A stretch of 64,000 nt of DNA from Deltaproteobacteria bacterium (GTDB lineage Bacteria > Bdellovibrionota_C > UBA2361 > SZUA-149 > JADZAE01), in assembly GCA_020852715.1 (NCBI GenBank), contig JADZAE010000067.1:1-64000 (forward strand), given 5' to 3'. The position numbers and the translations under genes are program-made. Below are positions 36,975 through 45,789 of the stretch, piece after piece. Below the pieces are notes generated by a model. The model did no database searches, was not told the DNA's origin, and saw only the letters and a program-made list of their open reading frames with translations. Each line of letters starts with the position of its first letter. The first letter of the stretch is position 1.

Positions 36975-37931
36975 ATGGCAAAGCAATCTCAACCATTACG
37001 GATAGAAGATACAAGTGTGGCATCTTTTTGCACTTCACGGTGCATTAATTCAGCGATGTGGTTTATCAACAATAAAGCGCTGGAGGGTAGAGTTCTTGGC
37101 TATTTAGCAAAATATCAACAGCACTATGGCGTTAAGATTTACGGTGCGACGATCATGGCTAATCATGCTCATATTATCGCGGCCTTTCCTAATGCGAACC
37201 GAAGTGCATTTATGCGTGACCTTAATGCGCGCACTGCTGAGGGAGTGAGATACCATGTAAGTGAGTTTGATGGTGGTCCAGTTTTTGAAAAAAGGTATTC
37301 CTGTCAAGCTGTAGTAGAGAGCGAAGATATCGAAGATAGAGTCCTATATACAGCACTGCAACCGGTTAATCATGGTTTATGCCCCAGAATCAGTCAATAC
37401 CCGGGATATAATTCTTTTTATGATGCCATTAGCGGACACGTAAAAGAATATCCTGTGGTTGACTGGGCAGGTTACAACAAACGGCGCCGATATAAAAAAG
37501 AAGTCGATATCGAAGAATACACAACTTACTATTCTTTAGTATTTAGTCGCATTCCTGAATATGACAATATAGAGCAAGAAGAATATAAAAAATTAATGCT
37601 TGCCAAACTTGAAGCGAGAAGAACCGAAATAATAAATAAAAAACTAGAGCAGGGTTTTATTTACCCAACGGATTTAAGTTTCTTAACCAACACGATACCG
37701 GGAACCAAGCCACGTAAAACAAAAAAGAGCGGTCGCTATTCAAAATTGCCAAGAATATTTTGCAAGAACTTAGGTAAATTCATTGTTAAGAGCATGGAAT
37801 ATGAGCACCTTTATTATCTATACAAAGGCGCTTCAAGAGCATACCTTGGGGGAAATGAATACGTGCAGTTTCCCACTTGCACATATAAGCCGCCAAGATT
37901 TTTAGTATGCGGGAGTCCGCCAATCAATTAG
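36975..37931 (+). CDS. REP-associated tyrosine transposase (RAYT), IS200-like
   Basis: 318 residues with a Y1/HUH single-strand endonuclease fold. The HUH metal motif is MANHAHII (H64, H66) and the likely catalytic tyrosine is Y125 in DRVLYTALQPVNHGLC, the position of the YIxxNPVRAGL motif in the family. A further SQYPGYNSFYDAISG stretch resembles the usual YPWSSYRA region. RAYTs are domesticated relatives of IS200/IS605 transposases thought to spread REP palindromes. GAGGAG precedes the ATG. Copies of a CCTCAGAGG palindrome lie on both sides, consistent with a RAYT-REP pair. Confidence 0.85.
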   Translation: MAKQSQPLRIEDTSVASFCTSRCINSAMWFINNKALEGRVLGYLAKYQQHYGVKIYGATIMANHAHIIAAFPNANRSAFMRDLNARTAEGVRYHVSEFDGGPVFEKRYSCQAVVESEDIEDRVLYTALQPVNHGLCPRISQYPGYNSFYDAISGHVKEYPVVDWAGYNKRRRYKKEVDIEEYTTYYSLVFSRIPEYDNIEQEEYKKLMLAKLEARRTEIINKKLEQGFIYPTDLSFLTNTIPGTKPRKTKKSGRYSKLPRIFCKNLGKFIVKSMEYEHLYYLYKGASRAYLGGNEYVQFPTCTYKPPRFLVCGSPPIN

Positions 37932-38129
37932 ACCAATGTAGCGGCCGCAATTTTTTATTTTCCCCGTGTCAATAGCAGGACAAGAGGTCGGGAACTACCT
38001 AATTGGTCAAAATTAGCCCAATTCTTCACTTCATTTTTATTGTTGATATGACGAAAATTTCGGAATCGACCCTCTCAGTTCTCAAAATGTTTCTTTATGT
38101 AACTCAGCCTTCCTTTTCCCCTCGAGTTT

Positions 38130-38156
38130 TTCGTAACTCCTCTGAGGAGTTGTGGG
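38130..38156. repeat. Copy 3 of CCTCAGAGG palindromic repeat, right of the RAYT gene
   Basis: AACTCCTCTGAGGAGTT (38135-38151) is a perfect 16-base palindrome apart from its centre. It lies between the RAYT stop and the lipoprotein stop, and follows a pyrimidine-rich CCTTCCTTTTCCCCTC like the other copies. Confidence 0.6.
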
Positions 38157-38163
38157 CGGAGGA

Positions 38164-38517
38164 TTATTCGTAGGAGTAGCAGCGCCAGGAAGCGGAGCCG
38201 GAGGAAGGAGAGATACGGCATTCGCGGTAGTTGGGGCGGAGGATGACAAAGCCGAGGTCATAGGAGTCGTTTAAGAGGGTATACTTAACATTGCCTTTTT
38301 CTTCCGCGGGGTAGGGGAATTCAGGTAGATAGTCCGGGACTAATTGTTCAAGAGATACCGGGTAGGTGTGGTTGCGCCCGTAATACCAGTATAGAGCTTC
38401 GGTTACGGATTGCATACGTTTCATCCAAAGCGCCTCTAAATCAGTTTCGTTTTGTTTAGCGATGAGACAAGAAGACGCGAAAACAATGATTAATACCAAT
38501 AATATTTTATTTGTCAT
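38164..38517 (-). CDS. Small secreted (lipo)protein of unknown function
   Basis: 117 residues with a signal peptide and a probable lipobox ending FASSC (Cys17). The mature region (WMKRMQSVTEALYWYYGRNH then TYPVSLEQLVPDYLPEFPYP) resembles the core of type II/IV pseudopilin-like proteins, in which YxxxNxxYPxSLxxL is common, but the pilin N-terminal helix is missing. AGGGG precedes the ATG. The upstream recombinase gene ends 12 bases before its start, so they may be co-transcribed. Confidence 0.7.
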   Translation of the reverse strand: MTNKILLVLIIVFASSCLIAKQNETDLEALWMKRMQSVTEALYWYYGRNHTYPVSLEQLVPDYLPEFPYPAEEKGNVKYTLLNDSYDLGFVILRPNYRECRISPSSGSASWRCYSYE

Positions 38518-38529
38518 ATTACCCCTGAC

Positions 38530-39633
38530 CTACCTATACTTATTAACTTTCTTTTCAATCGCTCGCGCTATTTCCTCTTCGGCTCTTTCTGTATAGCGCA
38601 TTGTGGTACGCACGTCACTATGCCCTAATGCTTGTGCCACTAAACGTACATCTTTGGAACTATCTAGCAGTCCGTGGGCAAAAGTATGTCTTAATTTATG
38701 TGGATGCAAGTGTTTTACTTTCTGCCCACCTACTAAATTTGCGTGTTTGCCAAAATCAGCGATGATACGCCACAAGGTTTTTGGCGCCAACCCTAGAGAA
38801 CCTGGAGTATGAATGTCTCCGTGGCGTAAACTAATGAGTACCGGAAATTTTTTTTGCTCACTCATGGGTAGAGTTAATAATGGCTTAAAATGGCCCTTAA
38901 GATACTTTTCTCGTGCTAGGATATATTCTTTTAATAATTGCCTAATTTGGCTATCGAGATAAACGTTACGAAATTTTCGCCCTTTGGTTTTAACATTCTT
39001 TAGCCAGTGCAAATCCTCACTGATTTGATTCATTACCAGTAAACGCACTTCATCTGCGCGTAGCCCAGTAGCTAAAAGCATTTCTAAGACAAGTTGATTG
39101 CGAATAGAATTAAATGAATTATCTTCCCTTTCTCTTAGCAACGAGGCAGTTTCTCTCAGTAATTCTATTTCCTGCGGACTAAGGCCGTGAGGCTTTGTCT
39201 GCTGAATCCCGGGAGATTTAACTTCGCGAGCAGGATTAATGTATCCGGGAACTCTTTCGGCCAAAGTTCGACCAAAATGTTTAATTGTTGCTAGCCGCCG
39301 CCCAACGGTAGCGGGTGCTTCTCCGAGCCCCAGGCGCTGATCTATGAAATCCTTAGTGGCTTGTAGTGTCCAGTCAGAAACCAGCACCCTCTCTATTTTA
39401 TTTTTGCTCCCGGCAAGGAAAAGAATGAAATGCTGTAAATCATAACGCTTGGCTCGTGAAGTGTGATTAGCCCCGGCAGCATAATAGTGAATATAATTTT
39501 CAATAACACTAATCAGCGTTTCGCCTGATAGACGATATGAGCCGGTCAGCAAATCAATCTCCGGCCCTCTTTGTCGGGTCATGGTAGATGGAAGAATTTC
39601 AACAGCAACGTTATTTCTTGGCTTAGTGGGCAT
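38530..39633 (-). CDS. Tyrosine recombinase / site-specific integrase
   Basis: 367 residues from the ATG at 39633; an in-frame TTG at 39648 would add five. The N-terminal SAM-like DNA-binding domain (about 25-135) is followed by the catalytic domain: GLRADEVRLL with the first Arg, Lys in the beta-hairpin KTKGRKFRNV, HPHKLRHTFAHGLL (HxxR) and LGHSDVRTTMRYTE with the nucleophile Tyr. It is of Xer type but longer than XerC/XerD (about 300), so a mobile-element integrase is more likely than the chromosomal dimer-resolution recombinase. Its neighbours are a RAYT and inverted repeat copies. No attachment site could be defined. Confidence 0.9.
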   Translation of the reverse strand: MPTKPRNNVAVEILPSTMTRQRGPEIDLLTGSYRLSGETLISVIENYIHYYAAGANHTSRAKRYDLQHFILFLAGSKNKIERVLVSDWTLQATKDFIDQRLGLGEAPATVGRRLATIKHFGRTLAERVPGYINPAREVKSPGIQQTKPHGLSPQEIELLRETASLLREREDNSFNSIRNQLVLEMLLATGLRADEVRLLVMNQISEDLHWLKNVKTKGRKFRNVYLDSQIRQLLKEYILAREKYLKGHFKPLLTLPMSEQKKFPVLISLRHGDIHTPGSLGLAPKTLWRIIADFGKHANLVGGQKVKHLHPHKLRHTFAHGLLDSSKDVRLVAQALGHSDVRTTMRYTERAEEEIARAIEKKVNKYR

Positions 39634-39789
39634 AATCTTATCGGGCAAAAACTATTTACCATCTGTCATATATGGAATTGGCAGCCCTGGGTAGACTTAA
39701 TTTTACCTGCTTTAGTGGGAGAGGTTCGCAACCACTGGGCCCAATTTTTAAGAGAATTTTTGGTGACGATGACTCATGAGGCATATTCC

Positions 39790-39838
39790 TGAGCATATTA
39801 CATGCGGTAATCCTCTGAGGGGTTAAGGAGGAGGGGGT
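39790..39838 (-). repeat. Copy 4 of CCTCAGAGG palindromic repeat (inverted)
   Basis: In reverse complement it reads CTCCTTAACCCCTCAGAGG, ATTACCGCATG and a degenerate tail with CTCAGGAATATGCC, matching the copy at 36790-36840. The two copies face each other across about 3 kb. Confidence 0.6.
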
Positions 39839-39884
39839 GGGAAGTAGGCTTGCCGGTTTTGGGGGGTTTGTATAGGTGGTGGTT

Positions 39885-40472
39885 ATGGTTGAGAGTCCGG
39901 AGGAAATAGTTGCTATGTTGATTGCCCTGCTTCAGGGCTATGTTTCTATTCCTGAGTATAGGCTGCTTTATGTTTTTGGCTGTTATGTGGCGCATCGCTG
40001 GACACCGGAGCGTAAGCGCGAGTTAAATCCCATCTCCACCTTAAACGTTTTTCTCGAAGCATCGGCTTTATTAATTACTTCTCTTTCGTTACTTGTTCCT
40101 TATCTTCTTTATTTTAACTATCTCGATGCCCCGCAAGGTGTAAACGCTATTTGGTTCTGGTCATTTGCTGTTGGCTTTTTGTTGTTTCGCTTGCGCCAGG
40201 AAGTCCGCTTCATGCGCGACCGAAAAAAACAGCCGATTTATGTTGATCTTGAGAATAAAGATGACCGTGGCCGTTATCTGCTTACGTCATTTTGGACTTA
40301 TCGGGATTTGGAAAAATATCTGGTTCAGCTGGAGCAGGGTAAAAATATCAATGTCTATGGCTATCAAAAGACTACCGACTCCAAGCGTCAGCGCAAGATA
40401 ACAGGCAAGGGCACAGTGTATTTTGACGGCAAAGATGGCCGCTGGGTCAGTACGATAGAATGGCACAAATAA
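39885..40472 (+). CDS. Hypothetical protein with two membrane helices
   Basis: 195 residues from the ATG at 39885; an in-frame GTG at 39876 would add three. Two hydrophobic segments (about residues 55-78, LITSLSLLVPYLLYFNYL, and 85-105, IWFWSFAVGFLLFRL) are followed by a charged soluble tail rich in Lys, Arg and Asp. The family is not recognised. It appears monocistronic and ends before two terminator hairpins. Confidence 0.65.
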   Translation: MVESPEEIVAMLIALLQGYVSIPEYRLLYVFGCYVAHRWTPERKRELNPISTLNVFLEASALLITSLSLLVPYLLYFNYLDAPQGVNAIWFWSFAVGFLLFRLRQEVRFMRDRKKQPIYVDLENKDDRGRYLLTSFWTYRDLEKYLVQLEQGKNINVYGYQKTTDSKRQRKITGKGTVYFDGKDGRWVSTIEWHK

Positions 40473-40524
40473 ACTCATCAAGCTTTTCACTTCGTTAAAA
40501 AATTATTAGCAACTGGCTTATCCT

Positions 40525-40548
40525 AAAAACGGCAGTCGCCGTTTTATT
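40525..40548 (+). terminator. Rho-independent terminator
   Basis: AAAACGGC-AGTC-GCCGTTTTATT: a 7- to 8-base-pair stem with a 4-base loop and T-rich tail, 50 bases after the hypothetical membrane-protein gene. Confidence 0.65.
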
Positions 40549-40580
40549 AACCCTGAAAACTCAGTCTCTCTTTAAGTAGC

Positions 40581-40660
40581 CCTCAAAAATAAAAAATCGC
40601 GCCCACCCGTTGATAATTTTCATATTCTGAGTAAATGGGCGCGTTTTTTTATTTTTGAGG
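40581..40660. terminator. Long bidirectional terminator with 24-base arms
   Basis: CCTCAAAAATAAAAAATCGC then GCCCA (from 40581) is matched at the other side by TGGGC then GCGTTTTTTTATTTTTGAGG (to 40660), with one mismatch. GC-rich inner stem and A/T-tract outer arms give a terminator working in both directions, between the + gene ending at 40472 and the - gene ending at 40697. Confidence 0.8.
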
Positions 40661-40696
40661 CTTTCTATCGCCTCGACTGATTTTTTAGGTTTATTC

Positions 40697-41305
40697 TTAT
40701 TTCGAGCCGCTGCCGGTAATTATGATTCCTGCGGTGCGCAGAGCAATCAAAAAATCCAGCCATAGTGAGCGGTGTTTAATATAGAGAAGATCAAAGGCTA
40801 ATTTTTTTCTGCAGCCCTCGATGTTAGCAGCATAACCGGTTTGCACCTGAGCTAGCCCGGTAATCCCCGCTTTCACGGCTAGCCTTTTTTTGAATGATGG
40901 TATTGTTTTTTGGATTTCTTCGGCGATTTCCGGCCGCTCCGGGCGAGGTCCAATCAGGCTCATTTCTCCACGAATCACGTTGATTAGCTGTGGCAGTTCG
41001 TCCATCCTCGTATAACGTAACAAACGGCCAAAGGGCGTGATGCGCGGATCGCCGTCCGCCGCCCAGACAGCACCTGTTTGCGCCTCAGCATCGCGAATCA
41101 TCGTTCTTAATTTGAGGATGTAAAAAACTTTACCATGCGCTGTTAATCTAGCTTGTCGATATATTATCGGTCGCCCATAAAAAATCAGCATAAGCATAGA
41201 AACGAGCAGCAAAAGCGGAGATGTGATAATTAGAATAACAACTGCACAGACTAAATCAAGCGCCGATTTGAAATCATCATAAGCATTTTTATTGTATATT
41301 CCCAT
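40697..41305 (-). CDS. Bacterial sugar transferase (initiating glycosyltransferase, short form)
   Basis: 202 residues. A single N-terminal hydrophobic hairpin (SALDLVCAVVILIITSPLLL, with DLVCAV) leads into the Bac_transf core: YRQARLTAHGKVFYILKLRT, then RMDELPQLINVIRGEMSLIG, PRPERPE and ITGLAQVQTGY. Such enzymes place the first sugar phosphate on undecaprenyl phosphate at the inner membrane to start polysaccharide synthesis. It lacks the extra N-terminal helices of WbaP/WcaJ. It lies 25 bases after a response regulator gene in the same direction, linking polysaccharide initiation to the two-component genes. Confidence 0.9.
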   Translation of the reverse strand: MGIYNKNAYDDFKSALDLVCAVVILIITSPLLLLVSMLMLIFYGRPIIYRQARLTAHGKVFYILKLRTMIRDAEAQTGAVWAADGDPRITPFGRLLRYTRMDELPQLINVIRGEMSLIGPRPERPEIAEEIQKTIPSFKKRLAVKAGITGLAQVQTGYAANIEGCRKKLAFDLLYIKHRSLWLDFLIALRTAGIIITGSGSK

Positions 41306-41330
41306 TTTTCTATTGCCGTAGCGGCCACGC

Positions 41331-41981
41331 TTATTTCTTATTAGGCTTCAAAGAACGACTTTGACAATACTCGGGATAAAGCAACGCAACGCAGTCCGGA
41401 CAAATGCCATGAGTAAAGACAGCTTCGGAATGTGAGCTCACATAATGTTCGATTTGCTGCCAGTAGCCCTTATCGTCTCTTACATTTTTACAATTCGCGC
41501 ATATCGGAAGCAACCCCTCGAGCAAATGAACACGGGCCATCGACTCTTCCAGTTCTTGATTGCGTTGGCTTAACTGCTCAATGAGGTTCTGACGATCTCG
41601 GCGCAACATATAGTATTGTATTGCCTGCCTAATTGTCGCATGAAACTCAATCGTTTCACTAATCGGCTTAGTTATATAGCGATATACTTCCCCGGCATTG
41701 ATTGATCCAAGGATTTGCTGTGTATCCGATTGGCCACTTAATACCATGCGTACAGTTTCCGGATATTTTTCTTTTATTTTATTTAAAAAAGTCAAACCAT
41801 CCATCCCTGGCATACGCATGTCTGTAACCACGACGTGAGCAGAATCCTTATCCATCATTTCTAAAGCCTCAGCGCCGCTGTTGGCAAAGAAACGCTGATA
41901 TGGCTCATGAATTAAATTTCGCTCCAGTGATTTAAGAATGTTTATTTCATCATCGATAAACATTACCTTAATGTCGTTCAT
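41331..41981 (-). CDS. Response regulator with Cys-containing C-terminal motif
   Basis: 216 residues. The receiver domain (1 to about 125) has the acidic pair DDE at 10-12, phospho-acceptor D54 in VVTDMRMPGMDG and the conserved Lys in YITKPIS. A short coiled coil (about 130-150) leads to LLPICANCKNVRDDKGYW, QQIEHYVSSHSE and THGICPDCVALLYPEY, a motif with two CxxC pairs that often follows PAS/REC sensor domains; it may bind metal or structure the signal helix. No DNA-binding output domain exists. The start overlaps the kinase stop by four bases. Confidence 0.9.
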   Translation of the reverse strand: MNDIKVMFIDDEINILKSLERNLIHEPYQRFFANSGAEALEMMDKDSAHVVVTDMRMPGMDGLTFLNKIKEKYPETVRMVLSGQSDTQQILGSINAGEVYRYITKPISETIEFHATIRQAIQYYMLRRDRQNLIEQLSQRNQELEESMARVHLLEGLLPICANCKNVRDDKGYWQQIEHYVSSHSEAVFTHGICPDCVALLYPEYCQSRSLKPNKK

Positions 41982-44900
41982 GATTGTAGGTCCTCCTTTA
42001 TTCTTTGGGGAAGGGCAATCGTAAATTTTGTGCCCACACCTGCATGGCTTTCCACCACTAACTTACCTTGATGTTTATTAGCAACTATATCGTAACACAA
42101 ACTTAGTCCTAGGCCTGTCCCTTGACCGGGTTCCTTTGTTGTAAAAAACAGCTCAAAAATTCTCCGCTCAATGTCCGGGCTAATACCACAGCCGTTGTCA
42201 CTTATTTCGCAAAATACTTCGTCTTGAGTAAACCGAGTTTCTATCTTGATTAGACCACGGCGAATATCTTTTACCATAGCTGTAGCTTGGGCTGCATTTA
42301 TAATTAAGTTCAGAAACACTTGGTTTAACTGCCCCGGCAAACAGCTGACCTCGGGAACATCGGCCAAATTAAGTTCGATATCGGCGTGGTATTTATAAAC
42401 ATTACGAGCAATAACCAAAGTTTCTTCAATGCCCTTATTAATGTTGTAGCTGACGTATGTATCAAGGTGATGAACATGGGCAAAATTTCTCATGCTATCA
42501 ATAATGCTGGTGATTCTTTTAAAGCCGTTTTTTGATTCATCTACAAGTTTATCGATGTCCTTCATGATGTAGTCGATGGATAGATCTTCCTCAAAGCGTT
42601 GAATGTCCTTTATTTCTTTTGGACAGATTCCGCTGGCTGCCAACTGAGTAATCAGTTTTTTATATTTTTCCAAAATCACTTGAATGCAGCTAATGTCTTC
42701 CGCCAAGGTGGCAAAGTTTGTCGCAACAAAACTAACCGGATTATTTATTTCGTGAGCTAATCCCGTCGCTAACTGGCCAATAGAAGCAAGCTTTTCTTGC
42801 AAATATAGCTGTGACTGGAATTTCTGTAACTGCTGTGTTCGCTCTACTACGCGAGCTTCAAGATTATTATTGATTTCTTTGAGCGCCTCTTGGCTAATCA
42901 GCAATTTTTGTTCTGCTTCTTTGCGCTTTAGTCCGCCAATAAAAATGTTAGCTAATAGCTCCATCGGGGCAATACTTTCTTTGCTCCATTCTCGCTCTTG
43001 ACGTACGCAATCAAAGCCCAAAAATCCCTCGACACATCCTTTCCAAACTAGCGGCACTACAAGCACAGATTGAATATCCTGGGCTTGTAAAATTTCTTTT
43101 TCCGCTGTTGCTTCTGGTGGCATATCGCTGACACGGGAGATGTGAATAATTTCCATTTTGTCAAGCTTGCTCTCCCACCACAAAAAGGAATTTTTGGGAA
43201 TATCTTGGAGATTATCAAGCTGAGGCTCTATACCCGTAGCGCACCACTCATAGGTATTGCTCATGCAGGTTCCGTCCTGGGAATATTCAAAAATATAAAC
43301 CCTGTCTGCCCCTTCAAAAGAACCAATCTGCTCAATTGAATCTTTTATTGCCTGCGCCGTCTCTTCAGCGGTGCTATTGATGAAACGCGAAGATACGTGC
43401 GCGACTAAATTCTCCACATCGACGCGATAATGCAATTGCTGTTCAGCTTTCCATTGTGCTGTGATATCACGAGCAACCGCCTGAAATTCAACTACCTGGC
43501 ACGCACTATTAAGAATGGCGCGAATAGTCCACTCCTGCATAGATAACTGACCATTATCTTTAGATACATGTAATCGGCAGGTAGCGACCGGTTCGTTTGC
43601 GCTGAGATCGTGAATAATCGTCTCCAACATTGCTAAATCCTCTCTAACAATAGATGGAGTAAAAGAATGCCCCTCTAACTCACTGCGATTATGATTAAAA
43701 AAACGGCAGTAAGCATCGTTAACAAAGAGTAGTAGTCCATCGGTATTGAAGCGAAAAACTAACTCTTCTTGATCTTCGACAACGGCACGGTAACGTGCTT
43801 CACTTTCTCTCAGCGCTTCCTCTACGATTTTTCTTCCGGTAATATCTCGAGAAAATCCAGCGGTGCCGAAGAGTTTTGCTTGCTCATCAAGAATTGGAGT
43901 TTTAAATATCTCAAACCATTTAGTTACACCCTCATCGGTTATTGGCTCTTCAACATTTTTTTTGATACGCCGATTCATTACCTCACGGTCATCATTGACG
44001 TATAGTTGAGCCAGCTCTTTTGGCCATATATCAAAGTCTGTTTTTCCAATAACCATTGAGGCATTGCCGCAACCACATGATCGAGCGAAAGCTTCATTCA
44101 CCGCCAAGAATTTACCTTCGGTATCTTTAAGCCAAACCAAGAAAGGAAAATTATTAAGAATTGCACTTAGCCATGCTTCTCTTTGTTTTAGTGCTTCCTC
44201 GGTGCGCCGGCGGGCGGAAATATCGCTATTTGTGCCCACAACGCGGAGGGGCTTGCCTCTGGCGTCTTTTTCCATGACTTTGCCGCGGTCAAGAATCCAC
44301 TTATAGTTACCATCTTTGCAGAGCACGCGGTACTCCGACTGGTAAAACGGTGTTTCCCCGCGTAAGTGGCGCTGGACTGTTTCAATAACACTGTTGCGTT
44401 CTTCGGGATGAATACGAGTTGACCACTCCTCCAGGCTGTCGCTTAGCTCATGCTCTTCGAAACCACGAATTTCTCTCCAGCGCGCAGAGAAAAAAACTGT
44501 GTTATTTTTCAAATTCCAATCCCAAATTCCTTCAGCGCTAGCCTCGGTGGCAAATTGCCACTTTTCTTCGCTTTTTTGTAGTGCCTGTTGCGAATGCTGA
44601 AGTGCCGTTAAATCTTTGATTGCCGCAAAAAAAACCGAATGCCCCTCCCATTTTCCAATGGTGATACTAGTTTCAACAGGAATAATGCGGCCATTTTTGC
44701 TCAAGAGAGGAAAGCTGTCAGGGGGAACATCTTCCTTTGCTATGTTTAAGGCTAATTTTAGTAGAGCGTCTTTATCTCCTATGGGAAGTAGAATAGTGAT
44801 TGATTTTGCTAATAATTCTTCTCTTTCATAACCAAGGGCTAGAAGCAATGCTTGATTAACTATAAGAATTTCGCCCTGGGTATTAAAAACAACAAGGTAA

Positions 44901-44986
44901 TCTTTGATCGAGTCTAGAAACTTCTGAAAATTAACCCTCTGCTCATGAAGGAAATCACTAATATTGTTATCTTCGATTGAGTGCAT
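41978..44986 (-). CDS. Multi-PAS, GAF hybrid-type sensor histidine kinase
   Basis: 1002 residues, with no membrane helix apparent and so probably cytoplasmic. Four PAS/PAC units are visible in the first 520 residues, each followed by a VVGTNSDISARRR-, GFSRDITGRK- or AVARDITAQW-type PAC end. A GAF domain follows (about 540-695, with SVLVVPLVWKGCVEGFLGFD), then a coiled coil and a HisKA region with phospho-acceptor His in LATGLAHEINNPVSF (near residue 745). The ATPase has the N box LNLIINAAQAT, G1 DNGCGI and G2 GQGTGLGLSL. It overlaps the partner response regulator by ATGA. The ligand is unknown. Confidence 0.93.
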   Translation of the reverse strand: MHSIEDNNISDFLHEQRVNFQKFLDSIKDYLVVFNTQGEILIVNQALLLALGYEREELLAKSITILLPIGDKDALLKLALNIAKEDVPPDSFPLLSKNGRIIPVETSITIGKWEGHSVFFAAIKDLTALQHSQQALQKSEEKWQFATEASAEGIWDWNLKNNTVFFSARWREIRGFEEHELSDSLEEWSTRIHPEERNSVIETVQRHLRGETPFYQSEYRVLCKDGNYKWILDRGKVMEKDARGKPLRVVGTNSDISARRRTEEALKQREAWLSAILNNFPFLVWLKDTEGKFLAVNEAFARSCGCGNASMVIGKTDFDIWPKELAQLYVNDDREVMNRRIKKNVEEPITDEGVTKWFEIFKTPILDEQAKLFGTAGFSRDITGRKIVEEALRESEARYRAVVEDQEELVFRFNTDGLLLFVNDAYCRFFNHNRSELEGHSFTPSIVREDLAMLETIIHDLSANEPVATCRLHVSKDNGQLSMQEWTIRAILNSACQVVEFQAVARDITAQWKAEQQLHYRVDVENLVAHVSSRFINSTAEETAQAIKDSIEQIGSFEGADRVYIFEYSQDGTCMSNTYEWCATGIEPQLDNLQDIPKNSFLWWESKLDKMEIIHISRVSDMPPEATAEKEILQAQDIQSVLVVPLVWKGCVEGFLGFDCVRQEREWSKESIAPMELLANIFIGGLKRKEAEQKLLISQEALKEINNNLEARVVERTQQLQKFQSQLYLQEKLASIGQLATGLAHEINNPVSFVATNFATLAEDISCIQVILEKYKKLITQLAASGICPKEIKDIQRFEEDLSIDYIMKDIDKLVDESKNGFKRITSIIDSMRNFAHVHHLDTYVSYNINKGIEETLVIARNVYKYHADIELNLADVPEVSCLPGQLNQVFLNLIINAAQATAMVKDIRRGLIKIETRFTQDEVFCEISDNGCGISPDIERRIFELFFTTKEPGQGTGLGLSLCYDIVANKHQGKLVVESHAGVGTKFTIALPQRIKEDLQS

Positions 44987-45306
44987 CCTTTAAGATTCCT
45001 TCGTCGAGCCTCGTTTAGTTCCGCAAGTCACTCAGAAACGTTTCCATAATGGTCTAACATTTCTAACAAAAAACTATTACTGCTTGATAGAGCTCGGGCT
45101 GCTATTTTATCGGCAAATTAAGCATTTTGCTGAAATATCTTAAGTTATAGTTTCTGCAGTGAATTGTTGACTTAATTTCAGCTGATTGCGGTTCATAAAT
45201 TTGCCATGTTTAAGAAAATCAGAGATGTTTTCCTTGTTTTTGCATATCAAAGAACATTTTTAGTTGAAAGAATTTAGTTTATAGTTTGTTTTTGATCACG
45301 GAAGGC
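44987..45306. other. Intergenic region upstream of tspO and the sensor kinase gene
   Basis: A divergent gap of 320 bases. No gene or clear hairpin is seen. It should hold promoters for both the kinase operon and the tspO-DAGK pair. Confidence 0.4.
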
Positions 45307-45789
45307 ATGAAGAAAGAAACGTGGAAATTAATTGTTTCGATTCTTATTTGTCAATTGGCTGGTGTCATCGGGTCTTTTTACACTCGCCCTGCAGTTAGTT
45401 CTTGATATGTGACATTAAATAAACCAAGCTTTAATCCGTCGGATTATATTTTTGCCCCTGTTTGGATTACCTTATATCTGCTCATGGGGATATCTTTGTT
45501 TCTTGTTTGTCGCCGAGGAATCGTGAGCAGTAACGAGAAGACGGCAGTTATATTGTTCATTGCCCAACTTATTTTAAATGCCGCTTGATCAATGATATTT
45601 TTTGGCTTAAAAGCTTTTTTATTAGCTTTCCTTGAACTGTTGGGCTTATGGCTACTGGTGATGATGACAGTGATATATTTTTATCGAGTATCCAAAACGG
45701 CGGCGATCTTACTTATCCCCTACCTTATTTGGATAAGTTATGCTCTGTGCTTAATTACTCTGTTTATAGTTTGAATTAACAATGGCTAG
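45307..45789 (+). pseudogene. tspO: TspO/MBR family protein with TGA codons at Trp positions
   Basis: TspO is a five-helix membrane protein binding porphyrins and implicated in stress regulation. The frame from the ATG at 45307 reads LAGVIGSFYTRPAVSS-*-YV, TLNKPSFNPSDYIFAPVWIT, LYLLMGIS, LILNAA-*-SMIFFGL and LLIPYLIWISYALCLI. The two asterisks are TGA (45403-45405 and 45586-45588) at the sites of the near-invariant Trp in WYxxLxKP and LNxxWS. A third TGA (45772-45774) reads FIV-*-INNG before TAG at 45787-45789, near the usual C-terminal IWxLN. With TGA as Trp the protein has 160 residues, the normal length, and its stop overlaps the next gene's start. Four other Trp codons are TGG. It is either a pseudogene or recoded; see findings. 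Confidence 0.85.

Noticed and set aside
45307-45789. Genome-wide TGA = Trp code
   Set aside because: nuoD, nuoF, nuoK and others end at TGA at normal protein length, so TGA is a stop in this genome.
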